7,288 nucleotides of DNA from an uncultured Lachnospiraceae bacterium (GCA_910577765.1 CAJTOV010000177.1:1-7288), one strand, 5' to 3'; shown: positions 1 to 6,180, counted from the first letter of the stretch. A program made the numbers and translations. The notes: generated by a model not told the origin, from the sequence alone.

Positions 1-56
1 ACAAGCCAGCCTGACGTCTGTTTTCGTCCAGTTTTCCCCGCCCCGTGAACTGTAAG
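1..56. repeat. Dispersed palindromic repeat, left-edge copy
   Basis: Bases 1-31 match bases 7258-7288 at 30 of 31 positions; the only difference is C at 11 against T at 7268. Bases 18-37 (CTGTTTTCGTCCAGTTTTCC) are the exact reverse complement of 7234-7253, so this copy carries the right arm of the palindrome whose left arm is seen near the other end of the window. Bases 27-56 match a degenerate copy at 5052-5081 at 24 of 30 positions. The left arm of this copy would lie outside the window. Its right end runs up to the leader of the first gene. Confidence 0.8.
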
Positions 57-70
57 AAAAATTCAACCAC

Positions 71-79
71 AAGGAGGTG
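71..79 (+). promoter_or_regulatory. Ribosome binding site fixing the first gene's start
   Basis: AAGGAGGTG is an almost perfect match to the 16S rRNA anti-Shine-Dalgarno complement. It lies 10 to 12 bases before the ATG at 90, depending on how the match is aligned. It rules against the in-frame upstream GTG at 45, which lies inside the dispersed repeat and has no comparable site. Confidence 0.8.
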
Positions 80-89
80 GATCAAACTC

Positions 90-533
90 ATGAAATGGAA
101 GAACGATTATCTGACTGCCCTGGATGAAGCCAAATTATTCCAGGATACCGGACACCGGACCCGGTTCAAGGAGCTGATGGACTGCTATGCCGGTTTCCCC
201 TTTTTCTCCAGGGGCCTTTGCAAGTGTATCTATCTGTCTGCCTGGGACGATGAGCATTTTGCCATTATGCTGGAAACCTTAAACGAGATGACCCTGGGAC
301 GGGAGAAGAACACCGGGGAGATGCTGGACAAGGGCGACTCCCTGGCAGCGGAGCAGACCGGCGGCGAACACCAGATCTACCGGCTGTCCCTGGCATTTCT
401 GGAAGAGCGGCCTTTCCGGCTGGAGGAAGGTGTGGTCCTGGAGCCGGAGTACCGGTATATTCTGGACCAGGCCCTGAAAGCCTCTGACGTTATCGACCAG
501 CTACCAGAGCCCAGCAGACCAGAAAGGAGCTAA
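90..533 (+). CDS. Hypothetical protein, 147 residues
   Basis: I do not recognise this family. The ATG at 90 is chosen because it follows a strong ribosome binding site; a GTG at 45 in the same frame would add 15 residues read from repeat sequence. The protein looks soluble: there is no signal peptide or membrane segment, and it is rich in charged and aromatic residues. Its N-terminal half contains an FKELMDCYAGFPFFSRGLCK stretch with two cysteines, and a third cysteine-free acidic half follows (EERPFRLEEGVVLEPEYRY). The C-terminus ends in a Pro/Glu/Arg-rich tail that may be disordered. Its stop is 14 bases before the MATE exporter gene, so the two are probably co-transcribed. GC-rich third codon positions match the MATE gene, which supports it as a native, expressed gene. 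No function can be assigned from sequence alone. Confidence 0.8.
   Translation: MKWKNDYLTALDEAKLFQDTGHRTRFKELMDCYAGFPFFSRGLCKCIYLSAWDDEHFAIMLETLNEMTLGREKNTGEMLDKGDSLAAEQTGGEHQIYRLSLAFLEERPFRLEEGVVLEPEYRYILDQALKASDVIDQLPEPSRPERS
524..529 (+). promoter_or_regulatory. Ribosome binding site, unusually far from the MATE start
   Basis: AAGGAG overlaps the last codons of the upstream gene and ends 18 bases before the ATG at 548. That is well beyond the usual 5-10 base spacing. No in-frame ATG, GTG or TTG lies closer to it. Either initiation at 548 is weak or coupled to termination of the upstream gene, or translation really begins at a downstream ATG (602 or 608). Confidence 0.5.
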
Positions 534-547
534 CATACGTACAGATC

Positions 548-1942
548 ATGCACCATATTCATTTACATATCCATTCCCACGCCCATACCCGGTCCACTTC
601 CATGGACATGACCTCCGGGTCCATCGCCCGGCTGCTGCTGGCCTTTGCTTTCCCGCTTCTTCTGGGCAACCTGTTCCAGCAGCTTTACAACACCGTGGAT
701 GTGCTGGTGGTAGGCAACTTTGTAGGCAAAGAAGCCCTGGCAGCCGTAGGCTCCACCACGGTTATCGTCAATACCCTGGTGCTGTTTTTCAACGGAGTAT
801 CCATCGGCGCCGGCGTGGTCATCGGACAGAACTACGGGGCCCACGACGAGAAACAGCTGCACCTTGCCATTGAGACCACCATGGCCATTACCTTCCTGTG
901 CGGGGTGCTGTTCACCTTCATCGGCGTGTCCATGGTGCCTTTTATGCTCCGGTTCATGTCCACCCCGGAGGATGTGCTTCCCTCGGCGTCGGTTTATTTG
1001 CGGATCTATTTTTCCGGTATTGCCGGACTTCTCATCTACAATATGGGAAGCGGAATCCTGCGGGCAGTGGGGGATACCAGGCGGCCCTTATATTTCCTCT
1101 GCTTTTCCAGCGTAACCAACATTGTCCTGGACCTGGTCTTTGTGCTGGTGTTTCATCAGGGCATTGCCGGGGTGGCCTATGCCACCATTATCTCCCAGTT
1201 TCTCTCTGCCCTGCTGGTACTGGCTTATCTGACCTTTAGCCGCGACATTTACCGGCTGGTGTGGAAGGAGCTGCGGGTGGAGCGGTCCATTCTGCGGCAG
1301 ATTCTGGTGATCGGGCTTCCTGCCGGAATCCAGTCTGCCCTGACCTGCTTTTCCAATGTGTTTGTCCAGTCCTACATCAACAGCTTCGGGGCCAGCTGTA
1401 TGGCCGGGTGGAGCTGCTACACCAAGGTGGACCAGTTTCTCATGCTGCCCTTACAGAGTATGGGCCAGTCGGCCACCACCTTTGTCAGCCAGAATATCGG
1501 AGCCCGAAATGTGGCCCGGGCCAAGAAGGGGGCCTATACGGCCCTGGCCATTGCCTTTATCATCGCCCTCACCGGGGCAGTGATCCTCTGGACCTTTGCG
1601 CCGCCCATTATCGCCGTCTTTAACAAGGACCCGTCGGTGGTGGAATTCGGGGTGCTGTTTATGCGGCTCTGTGTCTTCTTCATGACCTTCTGCTGCTTCA
1701 ACCAGGTGATCGCCGGAGCCCTCCGGGGTGCGGGAAATGCCAAGGTGCCCATGATCATCATGCTGTATTCCTTTGTACTGTTCCGCCAGATCTATCTGTT
1801 CATTGCCACCCGGATCTCCGGCCATCCGGCCATTGTAGGCTTCGGGTATCCGGCAGGCTGGATGATGTGCGGAACCTCCCTGATTCTGTATTACAGGTTC
1901 AGCGGGTGGGAGAAGCGGATGTACCGGATGCAGAAGGAATAA
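548..1942 (+). CDS. MATE-family multidrug/toxin efflux transporter
   Basis: An inner-membrane exporter of the MATE superfamily. Characterised members expel cationic drugs or metabolites in exchange for Na+ or H+; the substrate here is unknown. At 464 residues it has the usual family length, with about 12 hydrophobic helices in two homologous halves starting near residues 30 and 252. Family-typical motifs include PLLLGNLFQQLYNTVD (36-51), IGQNYGA (92-98), LRAVGDTRRP (171-180), FVSQNIGAR (312-320) and LRGAGNAKVP (392-401). These resemble the NorM/DinF-like MATE proteins common in Clostridia. The first 13 residues carry seven histidines in an H-x-H pattern, which is not typical. The family consensus normally begins near MTSGSIARLL, which is Met21 here, so the true start may be 602 or 608. 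The start at 548 is kept because it sits 14 bases after the upstream gene. The gene converges on the ATPase gene, leaving 28 bases between the two stops. Confidence 0.93.
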   Translation: MHHIHLHIHSHAHTRSTSMDMTSGSIARLLLAFAFPLLLGNLFQQLYNTVDVLVVGNFVGKEALAAVGSTTVIVNTLVLFFNGVSIGAGVVIGQNYGAHDEKQLHLAIETTMAITFLCGVLFTFIGVSMVPFMLRFMSTPEDVLPSASVYLRIYFSGIAGLLIYNMGSGILRAVGDTRRPLYFLCFSSVTNIVLDLVFVLVFHQGIAGVAYATIISQFLSALLVLAYLTFSRDIYRLVWKELRVERSILRQILVIGLPAGIQSALTCFSNVFVQSYINSFGASCMAGWSCYTKVDQFLMLPLQSMGQSATTFVSQNIGARNVARAKKGAYTALAIAFIIALTGAVILWTFAPPIIAVFNKDPSVVEFGVLFMRLCVFFMTFCCFNQVIAGALRGAGNAKVPMIIMLYSFVLFRQIYLFIATRISGHPAIVGFGYPAGWMMCGTSLILYYRFSGWEKRMYRMQKE

Positions 1943-1949
1943 AGGGTTA

Positions 1950-1988
1950 CAAAAGCAACAAGTGGAGGCGTTAAACGACCGCCTCCAC
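1950..1988 (-). terminator. Probable rho-independent terminator of the ATPase gene
   Basis: On the - strand, GTGGAGGCG (complement of 1980-1988) and CGCCTCCAC (complement of 1962-1970) form a perfect 9-bp stem with a 9-base loop. This is followed by the T-rich run TTGTTGCTTTTGT. The stem begins inside the last codons of the ATPase gene and the loop contains its stop codon. On the + strand the same hairpin would follow the MATE gene, but no T-rich run comes after it. It may therefore act mainly against - strand transcription, with at best partial function for the MATE transcript. Confidence 0.65.
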
Positions 1989-3560
1989 CAGCACTTTATC
2001 TCCCAGGACGATTTCCCTGATCCCAATTGTCTTTTTCCTGTTAAAATTAAAGCTTAACATGTACCCTTTCTTCAAGTGAAAATAATCAAGATAGTCGGAT
2101 AACTGTTTTTCCCCGCGCTCATGATAGGCATTCCCGCACCACACCTTCAGTTCCACAATATACTGTTGGCCACGATATGCAATAACCAGGTCCATGCGTT
2201 CCCGGTTGCGTGTCTGCGGCTCCACATAGCAATTTCCTATTCCGTTGATAATCGGCTTTAAAAACAGCATAAAATACCGTCTTCCCGCATCCTCTAAAAA
2301 CGTTTCATCTTCATCTCCATACAGGTAATCAAAGGTTTCGATAAACGTTTCAAGGATTCTTCTCATGTCCAGTTGGCCGTCAACTATAAACTGATTCCTT
2401 TCCTGGACGCCTGCATCATACATTTTACTTGTAGCAAATTCCTCCGAAATGAACAGATTGTACAACACGGATTCAAAGATCCGGTTGGAAATGACAGCCG
2501 TACCCTGATCATTTTTTATAAATCCAAACATGGCCGCAACATCAATATATGGATTCTGCGGAACATAGGGAATAGGCCTGCCCATAAAGAGAAGCCCGTA
2601 CAGCAGGGAACGGAGTTCCGGATAATCGGTCAGTTTGCCGGTCAGGGACTGAAATAACGTATTGTTTTCATTTACCAGCAGTTTCTCTGCCTCCATAAAT
2701 CCTTTTCTGGTCCATGCATGGTGTTTATCCGGAAAACCGTCGGTTCCCTCAAGCTCCTCGTCCATATACTTGCACAGACTGGAAACCAGATACGGATATC
2801 CGGACGTAAATGTATAAATCAGCCCGGACATTTCCCCAATATCCATTCCCGTATGGTGGTCCCCTTCGTATTCTGCAAGCATAGCTGCAATTTCGTCTGC
2901 GGAAAAACTCATGTCTACACGGAAGGCTGCCGCAATATTCCACGGGCTGTTCTGTTTATGTTCCTTCTGGGGCCGGAGTTTTCTCTGTATATTACGGACA
3001 TCATACACACCGGCAAGTATGACAGACTGGAACGTGGGCACTGCATCCCGGTCCAGATAAGAGGCCCTTAACTGGGCAAGGAAATCAAGAAACACCTGGT
3101 TATTGGTGGCAGTGTCCACCTCATCGACCATAAGAACTACCGGCTTGACAGACTGTCCGCACCATTCACTGAAACAGTCAAATATTTCCGCCATCTTTAT
3201 CCGGCTATGCTTCTCCTGTGCAATTTCCTGTAACCGGTATCTGGTTCCGTCAGGCACATCCACCGCCTGCCGGATCTTTTTGCTGATCTCCCTTGCCAGC
3301 CCATTGACAAATGCGGATTCATTCTCAAAATCCAGATAGCTCATTTTCTGAAAATCAAGGCTCACCACGGTACAATCCTCTCCCAGATACTGGGAAAGGG
3401 CCCGCAGTGTAGTGGTCTTTCCGTATTGTCTTGCCCTGTTTATGCTAAAATACTGTCCCTGGTCGATCATGTTTTTCATGATTTGCATTCTGGCAGTAAG
3501 ATTTACCATATAATGGCACTCTGGCCTGCATGTGCCGTTTACATTAAAATATCTCTTCAT
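1971..3560 (-). CDS. AAA-type ATPase with C-terminal PD-(D/E)XK nuclease-like domain
   Basis: A 529-residue cytoplasmic protein of the AAA-like ATPase plus PD-(D/E)XK (PDDEXK_9/DUF1703-like) class, which is multicopy in many Clostridia and Bacteroidetes; its cellular role is not established. Numbering is from the ATG at 3560. The P-loop is RARQYGKTTT (42-51), with Arg where the first Gly of a classical Walker A would be, as is common in this family. Walker B is VVLMVDEVD (141-149). A TSGYPYLV segment (252-259) marks the C-terminal part of the ATPase module. The nuclease-like domain starts near residue 428 and keeps Asp457 and the E-L-K triad element (Glu470, Lys472), so it may be active. The start at 3560 is preferred because GGAAGGA precedes it and because the promoter at 3628-3656 excludes in-frame starts at 3656 and 3635. 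Two 60-base samples are 40% and 37% GC, against 62% in a MATE sample, suggesting horizontal acquisition. Confidence 0.88.
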   Translation of the reverse strand: MKRYFNVNGTCRPECHYMVNLTARMQIMKNMIDQGQYFSINRARQYGKTTTLRALSQYLGEDCTVVSLDFQKMSYLDFENESAFVNGLAREISKKIRQAVDVPDGTRYRLQEIAQEKHSRIKMAEIFDCFSEWCGQSVKPVVLMVDEVDTATNNQVFLDFLAQLRASYLDRDAVPTFQSVILAGVYDVRNIQRKLRPQKEHKQNSPWNIAAAFRVDMSFSADEIAAMLAEYEGDHHTGMDIGEMSGLIYTFTSGYPYLVSSLCKYMDEELEGTDGFPDKHHAWTRKGFMEAEKLLVNENNTLFQSLTGKLTDYPELRSLLYGLLFMGRPIPYVPQNPYIDVAAMFGFIKNDQGTAVISNRIFESVLYNLFISEEFATSKMYDAGVQERNQFIVDGQLDMRRILETFIETFDYLYGDEDETFLEDAGRRYFMLFLKPIINGIGNCYVEPQTRNRERMDLVIAYRGQQYIVELKVWCGNAYHERGEKQLSDYLDYFHLKKGYMLSFNFNRKKTIGIREIVLGDKVLVEAVV

Positions 3561-3627
3561 GAATTCCTTCCATCCCCTTTCCTGCCATAGCAAATTTAAG
3601 TAAACCTCCATGCGCCCAGTACAGTAA

Positions 3628-3656
3628 ATTATCATACAGAACCGGGAGACTGTCAA
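3628..3656 (-). promoter_or_regulatory. Sigma-70-type promoter for the ATPase gene
   Basis: On the - strand, a perfect -35 box TTGACA (complement of 3651-3656) is followed 17 bases later by GATAAT (complement of 3628-3633), which matches TATAAT at five of six positions. Transcription would start near 3621, giving a leader of about 60 bases before the ATG at 3560. It shows that the ATPase gene can be expressed independently of the upstream isomerase gene. Confidence 0.75.
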
Positions 3657-3670
3657 CCCTTAAACCAGAA

Positions 3671-3694
3671 AACACCAAGAGGCAGATGATCTGC
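3671..3694 (-). terminator. Weak candidate terminator after the PrpF-family gene
   Basis: On the - strand, GCAGA-TCA-TCTGC (complement of 3682-3694) forms a short 5-bp hairpin, followed by CTCTTGGTGTTTTC. The stem is short and the T run is interrupted, so termination would be inefficient. It lies about 65 bases past the isomerase stop and just upstream of the ATPase promoter. The rest of 3657-3760 holds a GC-rich imperfect palindrome around 3718-3736 and a run of seven C at 3750-3756, with no further gene. Confidence 0.3.
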
Positions 3695-3760
3695 TGCTAC
3701 GGTTCACTGGTACCCAGGCAGCCCGGATTCCGGCTATTACATGCATCCTCCCCCCCATCA

Positions 3761-4903
3761 TCACATTCTTACATACACAGTCCCGTCCATGATCCTTCTG
3801 GCGGTTCTCTGTACGGCCACGCTGGGAAGCCGGATCTCTTCCCCCTCCTTCACAATCTCCGGGCACATGGTCATGACGCCGCTGGGATGGCCGATGCGGA
3901 CGTTTTCCGTTTCTTTGTCTGCTGTCTTTAAGGTACGGGAAAGAATGGTCCCTTCCAGCCGGGCTGCCACGGCAATGGAGCTTGCGGAGGTCAGTGGGCA
4001 TGCCTTGTGGCACTTGAACACGGAGATCACCCGGGCGCACACATCCATATCCCGGGCCTCAACCTGCTGTCCGGCTATATCCCCATAGGATACGGGTGCC
4101 GTGAAAAATCCCACCTTGGGTACAGCCGGACTGTTGTCCGTGGCATCCTTTAAATCTTTTGCAAAGCCCATCATGCAGGCGGCTGTGCCACGGATCTTCT
4201 CCAGCAGATCACAGACTTCCTGGTTCTGGTTGATCTCCTCCGGCAGCTCCGTTCCCTTCATGTGAATATCTTCTGCCCGCACCAGCACCATCGGGTTGGA
4301 CACATCCAGGATACTGGCCTCCAGCTTCCCAAACCCCGGAATATCCAGCACGTCCAACACATGGCCGGTGGGAAGCAGCTTTCCGGTCTTGGCTCCGGCA
4401 GGATTCATGAATTTCACCTTCAGCTCTGCCGCCGTGCCGTCTACACCGGCAATGGCACAGTCCCCTTCCTGGGCAAAGGTTCTGGTCTCCGGGTCAATGG
4501 GAACCGTCACCTGGATCTCTTTATCCGTATTCCGGTTCAGCATGCGGACCGTGGTCACCGGCTCCACAATATCCACCATTCCCTCCTCCACGGCAAAGGG
4601 GCCCACAGCCGCGGTCATATTACCGCAGTTGGACTTATAGTCCACCTGGCTCTTTCCCACGATCACCTGGCCCACCAGGTACTCTACGTCCACCCCTTCC
4701 TCTTCACTCTTCCATACGATCACAATCTTATTGTTGGAGGAAACGGTTCCTCCCAGCCCGTCGATCTGCTTGGGGTCCGGGTCTCCCATACACTGAAGAA
4801 AGATCCGGTCCCACTCCTTCCGGTCTGCCGGCAGATCCTCCTTGTGAAACATACACCCCTTGCTGGTGCCGCCACGCATAAACACAGTCTTAAATTTCCG
4901 CAT
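3761..4903 (-). CDS. PrpF-family (2-methylaconitate/3-methylitaconate-type) isomerase
   Basis: A 380-residue cytoplasmic enzyme of the PrpF family, which has a diaminopimelate-epimerase-like two-domain fold. Known members move a proton to shift a double bond: 2-methylaconitate cis-trans isomerase (PrpF), 3-methylitaconate isomerase of clostridial nicotinate fermentation, and 4-oxalomesaconate tautomerase (GalD). Visible motifs are FMRGGTSKG (8-16), GLGGTVSSNNK (49-59, with Lys59 where the family has its conserved lysine), SNCGNM (91-96, with candidate catalytic Cys93), and GHPSGVM (338-344). AAGGAG lies nine bases before the ATG at 4903, supporting the start. No methylcitrate-cycle, nicotinate or gallate genes are nearby, so the substrate is open; an unsaturated di- or tricarboxylate is the inference. 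It is divergent from a SorC-type regulator, with shared operator-like sites between them. Composition matches the window's main GC-rich style. Confidence 0.9.
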   Translation of the reverse strand: MRKFKTVFMRGGTSKGCMFHKEDLPADRKEWDRIFLQCMGDPDPKQIDGLGGTVSSNNKIVIVWKSEEEGVDVEYLVGQVIVGKSQVDYKSNCGNMTAAVGPFAVEEGMVDIVEPVTTVRMLNRNTDKEIQVTVPIDPETRTFAQEGDCAIAGVDGTAAELKVKFMNPAGAKTGKLLPTGHVLDVLDIPGFGKLEASILDVSNPMVLVRAEDIHMKGTELPEEINQNQEVCDLLEKIRGTAACMMGFAKDLKDATDNSPAVPKVGFFTAPVSYGDIAGQQVEARDMDVCARVISVFKCHKACPLTSASSIAVAARLEGTILSRTLKTADKETENVRIGHPSGVMTMCPEIVKEGEEIRLPSVAVQRTARRIMDGTVYVRM

Positions 4904-4953
4904 CAGGTTCCTCTCCTTTTCTCTTTATCAACATATGTTTTATAAATTAACTT

Positions 4954-4981
4954 TTGTTTTTATTACATAGTGTAACATAAT
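4954..4981 (+). promoter_or_regulatory. Possible promoter for the SorC regulator gene
   Basis: TTGTTT (4954-4959) and CATAAT (4976-4981) are separated by 16 bases. The -10 matches consensus at five of six positions and the -35 is weak. It lies within the operator array and overlaps the oppositely directed isomerase promoter, which would allow autoregulation. The resulting leader would be about 175 bases and would include the degenerate repeat copy at 5052-5081. Confidence 0.35.
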
Positions 4982-4997
4982 AACAAAAGTTTTTCAA
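4969..4997 (-). promoter_or_regulatory. Extended -10 promoter for the PrpF-family gene
   Basis: On the - strand, TTGAAA (complement of 4992-4997) is followed after 17 bases by TACACT (complement of 4969-4974), with TGT directly before it forming an extended -10 (TGnTACACT). Transcription would start near 4962, giving a leader of about 60 bases. The -10 box lies within the central palindrome of the operator array. A second weaker possibility is TGTAAT-17-TATAAA (complement of 4962-4967 and 4939-4944). Confidence 0.6.
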
Positions 4998-5051
4998 TAT
5001 AACTTTTGTAAACCTTTTCCAGAACTGTGCTGTTCACTGGGCTTCTCCCTA

Positions 5052-5081
5052 TCCAGGTTTCCCCGCCCAGCAAACTGTGAC
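5052..5081. repeat. Degenerate copy of the dispersed repeat's outer part
   Basis: This stretch matches bases 27-56 at 24 of 30 positions. Shared blocks include TCCAG, TTTCCCCGCCC and AACTGT. It lacks the conserved 31-base core seen at both window ends. It lies in the leader of the SorC regulator, between the operator array and the ribosome binding site. The surrounding bases 5011-5150 show no gene, only a weak 6-bp stem (CTGGGC at 5037-5042 with GCCCAG at 5065-5070). Confidence 0.5.
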
Positions 5082-5149
5082 GTCTTACGGTTGCCCTTCA
5101 CAGCCCCATATGATAAACTATACATGCAGGTTCACCGAACATTATTTCC

Positions 5150-5154
5150 AGGAG
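5150..5154 (+). promoter_or_regulatory. Ribosome binding site fixing the SorC regulator start
   Basis: AGGAG lies eight bases before the ATG at 5163. It supports that start over an in-frame TTG at 5091, which would add 24 residues not expected in the family and has no ribosome binding site. Confidence 0.8.
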
Positions 5155-5162
5155 AATCAACT

Positions 5163-6119
5163 ATGGATTTTGAAAGACTTACCAGACAGGAGCGCTACGA
5201 CGCTCTCACGGAAATCGCAGACATGTACTACAACCAGGGCAAAACCCAGGCCGAAATCGCAAACCATTTTTCCACCAACCGGTTCCGCATTGCAAAGCTG
5301 CTTCAGGATGCCCGGGCCGAGCAGGTGGTAGAGATCCGGATCAACTATGCCAACCAGCGGAACCAGTCCATGGAACAGGAGCTGACGGACCGTTACCCTC
5401 TTTCCGGGGCCGTTGTGGTCAACACCCAGTACTCATCCTACGCAGACAGCTGCAGCCAGGTAGGGCAGGCAGGCGCAGTCCTGCTCCATAAGCTTCTGAC
5501 TGCCGGTTCCGTCCTGGGTATCACCTGGGGCAAGACCATCCAGACAGTGGTAAACCGGCTTCCCCAGACCTTCCATACCCCCATATCGGTGGTGCAGATG
5601 GCCGGACACATTTCCCTGGCCAACCCTTCCGCAGAATCCAGGGAGCTGGCGCGGACGGCGGCATTTGCCCATTTTGGAAACGTATACTACCTGAATGCTC
5701 CCCTTTATGTCCATGACCCCAGCCTGCGCCAGGGGCTTCTGGCTGAGCCGGACCTGTACCGGACCCTCTGCAAGGCCCGAGAGATGAACGTCTTCCTTAC
5801 GGGCATCGGAAGCCGCTCCAGCCTTCCCCTGGCCAGCCCGGCCTTCCGTCCCTACCTTTCTGCCCGGGACTTAGCAGCCGCGGACCAATGTGTGGGAAGC
5901 ATTCTGGGCTATGTGCTGGACAGCAGCGGACAGACCGCAGACCTGGACTTAAACCAGAAGGTTATGGCACTGCCCCCTGATGAGCTGAAAGCAGTCCCCC
6001 ACCGGATTGCCGTTGCCTACGGAAGACACAAGGTCCCGGTGATCCGCCTGGCCGTCACCCAGGGATGGGTCAATGAGCTGGTCACGGATATGGATACGGC
6101 CCTGATGCTTCTTGACTGA
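5163..6119 (+). CDS. SorC-family (sugar-binding) transcriptional regulator
   Basis: A 318-residue cytoplasmic DNA-binding protein of the SorC family, whose members usually respond to phosphorylated sugars or related effectors through a C-terminal domain related to sugar isomerases. A helix-turn-helix lies at about residues 26-51 (KTQAEIANHF to FRIAKLLQDA). The effector domain (about 68-318) shows the family motifs LGITWGKTI (118-126), FLTGIGS (211-217), and the C-terminal signature GWVNELVTDMDTALMLL (301-317). The usual G-D-I of the central motif reads G-S-I here (245-247), and the AVAGG segment reads AVAYG (283-287), so effector contacts may differ from sugar-phosphate responders. Length is typical for the family. 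It is divergent from the PrpF-family isomerase gene, across a symmetric operator array, so local control of that gene and of itself is the best inference. It converges on the EamA transporter gene, 61 bases away, with no clear terminator between them. Confidence 0.92.
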   Translation: MDFERLTRQERYDALTEIADMYYNQGKTQAEIANHFSTNRFRIAKLLQDARAEQVVEIRINYANQRNQSMEQELTDRYPLSGAVVVNTQYSSYADSCSQVGQAGAVLLHKLLTAGSVLGITWGKTIQTVVNRLPQTFHTPISVVQMAGHISLANPSAESRELARTAAFAHFGNVYYLNAPLYVHDPSLRQGLLAEPDLYRTLCKAREMNVFLTGIGSRSSLPLASPAFRPYLSARDLAAADQCVGSILGYVLDSSGQTADLDLNQKVMALPPDELKAVPHRIAVAYGRHKVPVIRLAVTQGWVNELVTDMDTALMLLD

Positions 6120-6180
6120 TGCCGGGGAGACAGCAAAGCGTTTCACCTGCGCCCCACACCGGATGCCTGGCCGGACATGC

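Larger units (their letters stand above)
4930..5010. promoter_or_regulatory. Symmetric operator array between isomerase and SorC regulator
   Basis: Four AAC-N4-GTT-type sites are visible: AACATATGTT (4930-4939, a perfect palindrome), AACTTTTGTT (4949-4958), AACAAAAGTT (4982-4991, the reverse complement of the second) and AACTTTTGTA (5001-5010, last base off). They start 19, 33 and 19 bases apart and are exactly symmetric about position 4970. At the centre lies TTACA-TAG-TGTAA (4963-4975). The second and third sites flank the isomerase promoter's -10 region, and the third fills the space next to its -35 box. This is the expected layout for a multimeric repressor such as a SorC/DeoR-type protein. 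Assignment to the adjacent regulator is inferred from proximity. Confidence 0.65.

Noticed and set aside
45..89. Longer form of the first gene starting at GTG 45
   Set aside because: The extension is read from the dispersed repeat and has no ribosome binding site, while the ATG at 90 follows AAGGAGGTG.
1451..2026. 191-residue open frame on the - strand antisense to the MATE gene
   Set aside because: It overlaps the well-supported MATE coding frame and its product shows no recognisable family features, only Gly/His/Pro-rich shadow sequence.
3561..3656. Longer form of the ATPase starting at ATG 3656, 3635 or 3611
   Set aside because: The promoter -35 and -10 boxes overlap the first two starts, and none has a ribosome binding site. 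The family-like sequence MKRYFNVNG begins at 3560.
3750..3756. Run of seven C as a phase-variation tract
   Set aside because: It lies just past the stop of the PrpF-family gene and outside any coding region or promoter, so slippage would not change a product.
4262..4945. 227-residue open frame on the + strand antisense to the PrpF-family gene
   Set aside because: The opposite strand encodes a clear PrpF protein with conserved motifs across this whole stretch. The antisense product is His-rich low-complexity sequence, typical of a shadow frame in GC-rich DNA.
5091..5162. Longer form of the SorC regulator starting at TTG 5091
   Set aside because: No ribosome binding site precedes it, and family members begin near the ATG at 5163, which has AGGAG eight bases upstream.
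6120..6180. Terminator between the SorC and EamA genes
   Set aside because: Several CCGG-containing pieces could pair weakly, but there is no stable stem followed by a T run on either strand.
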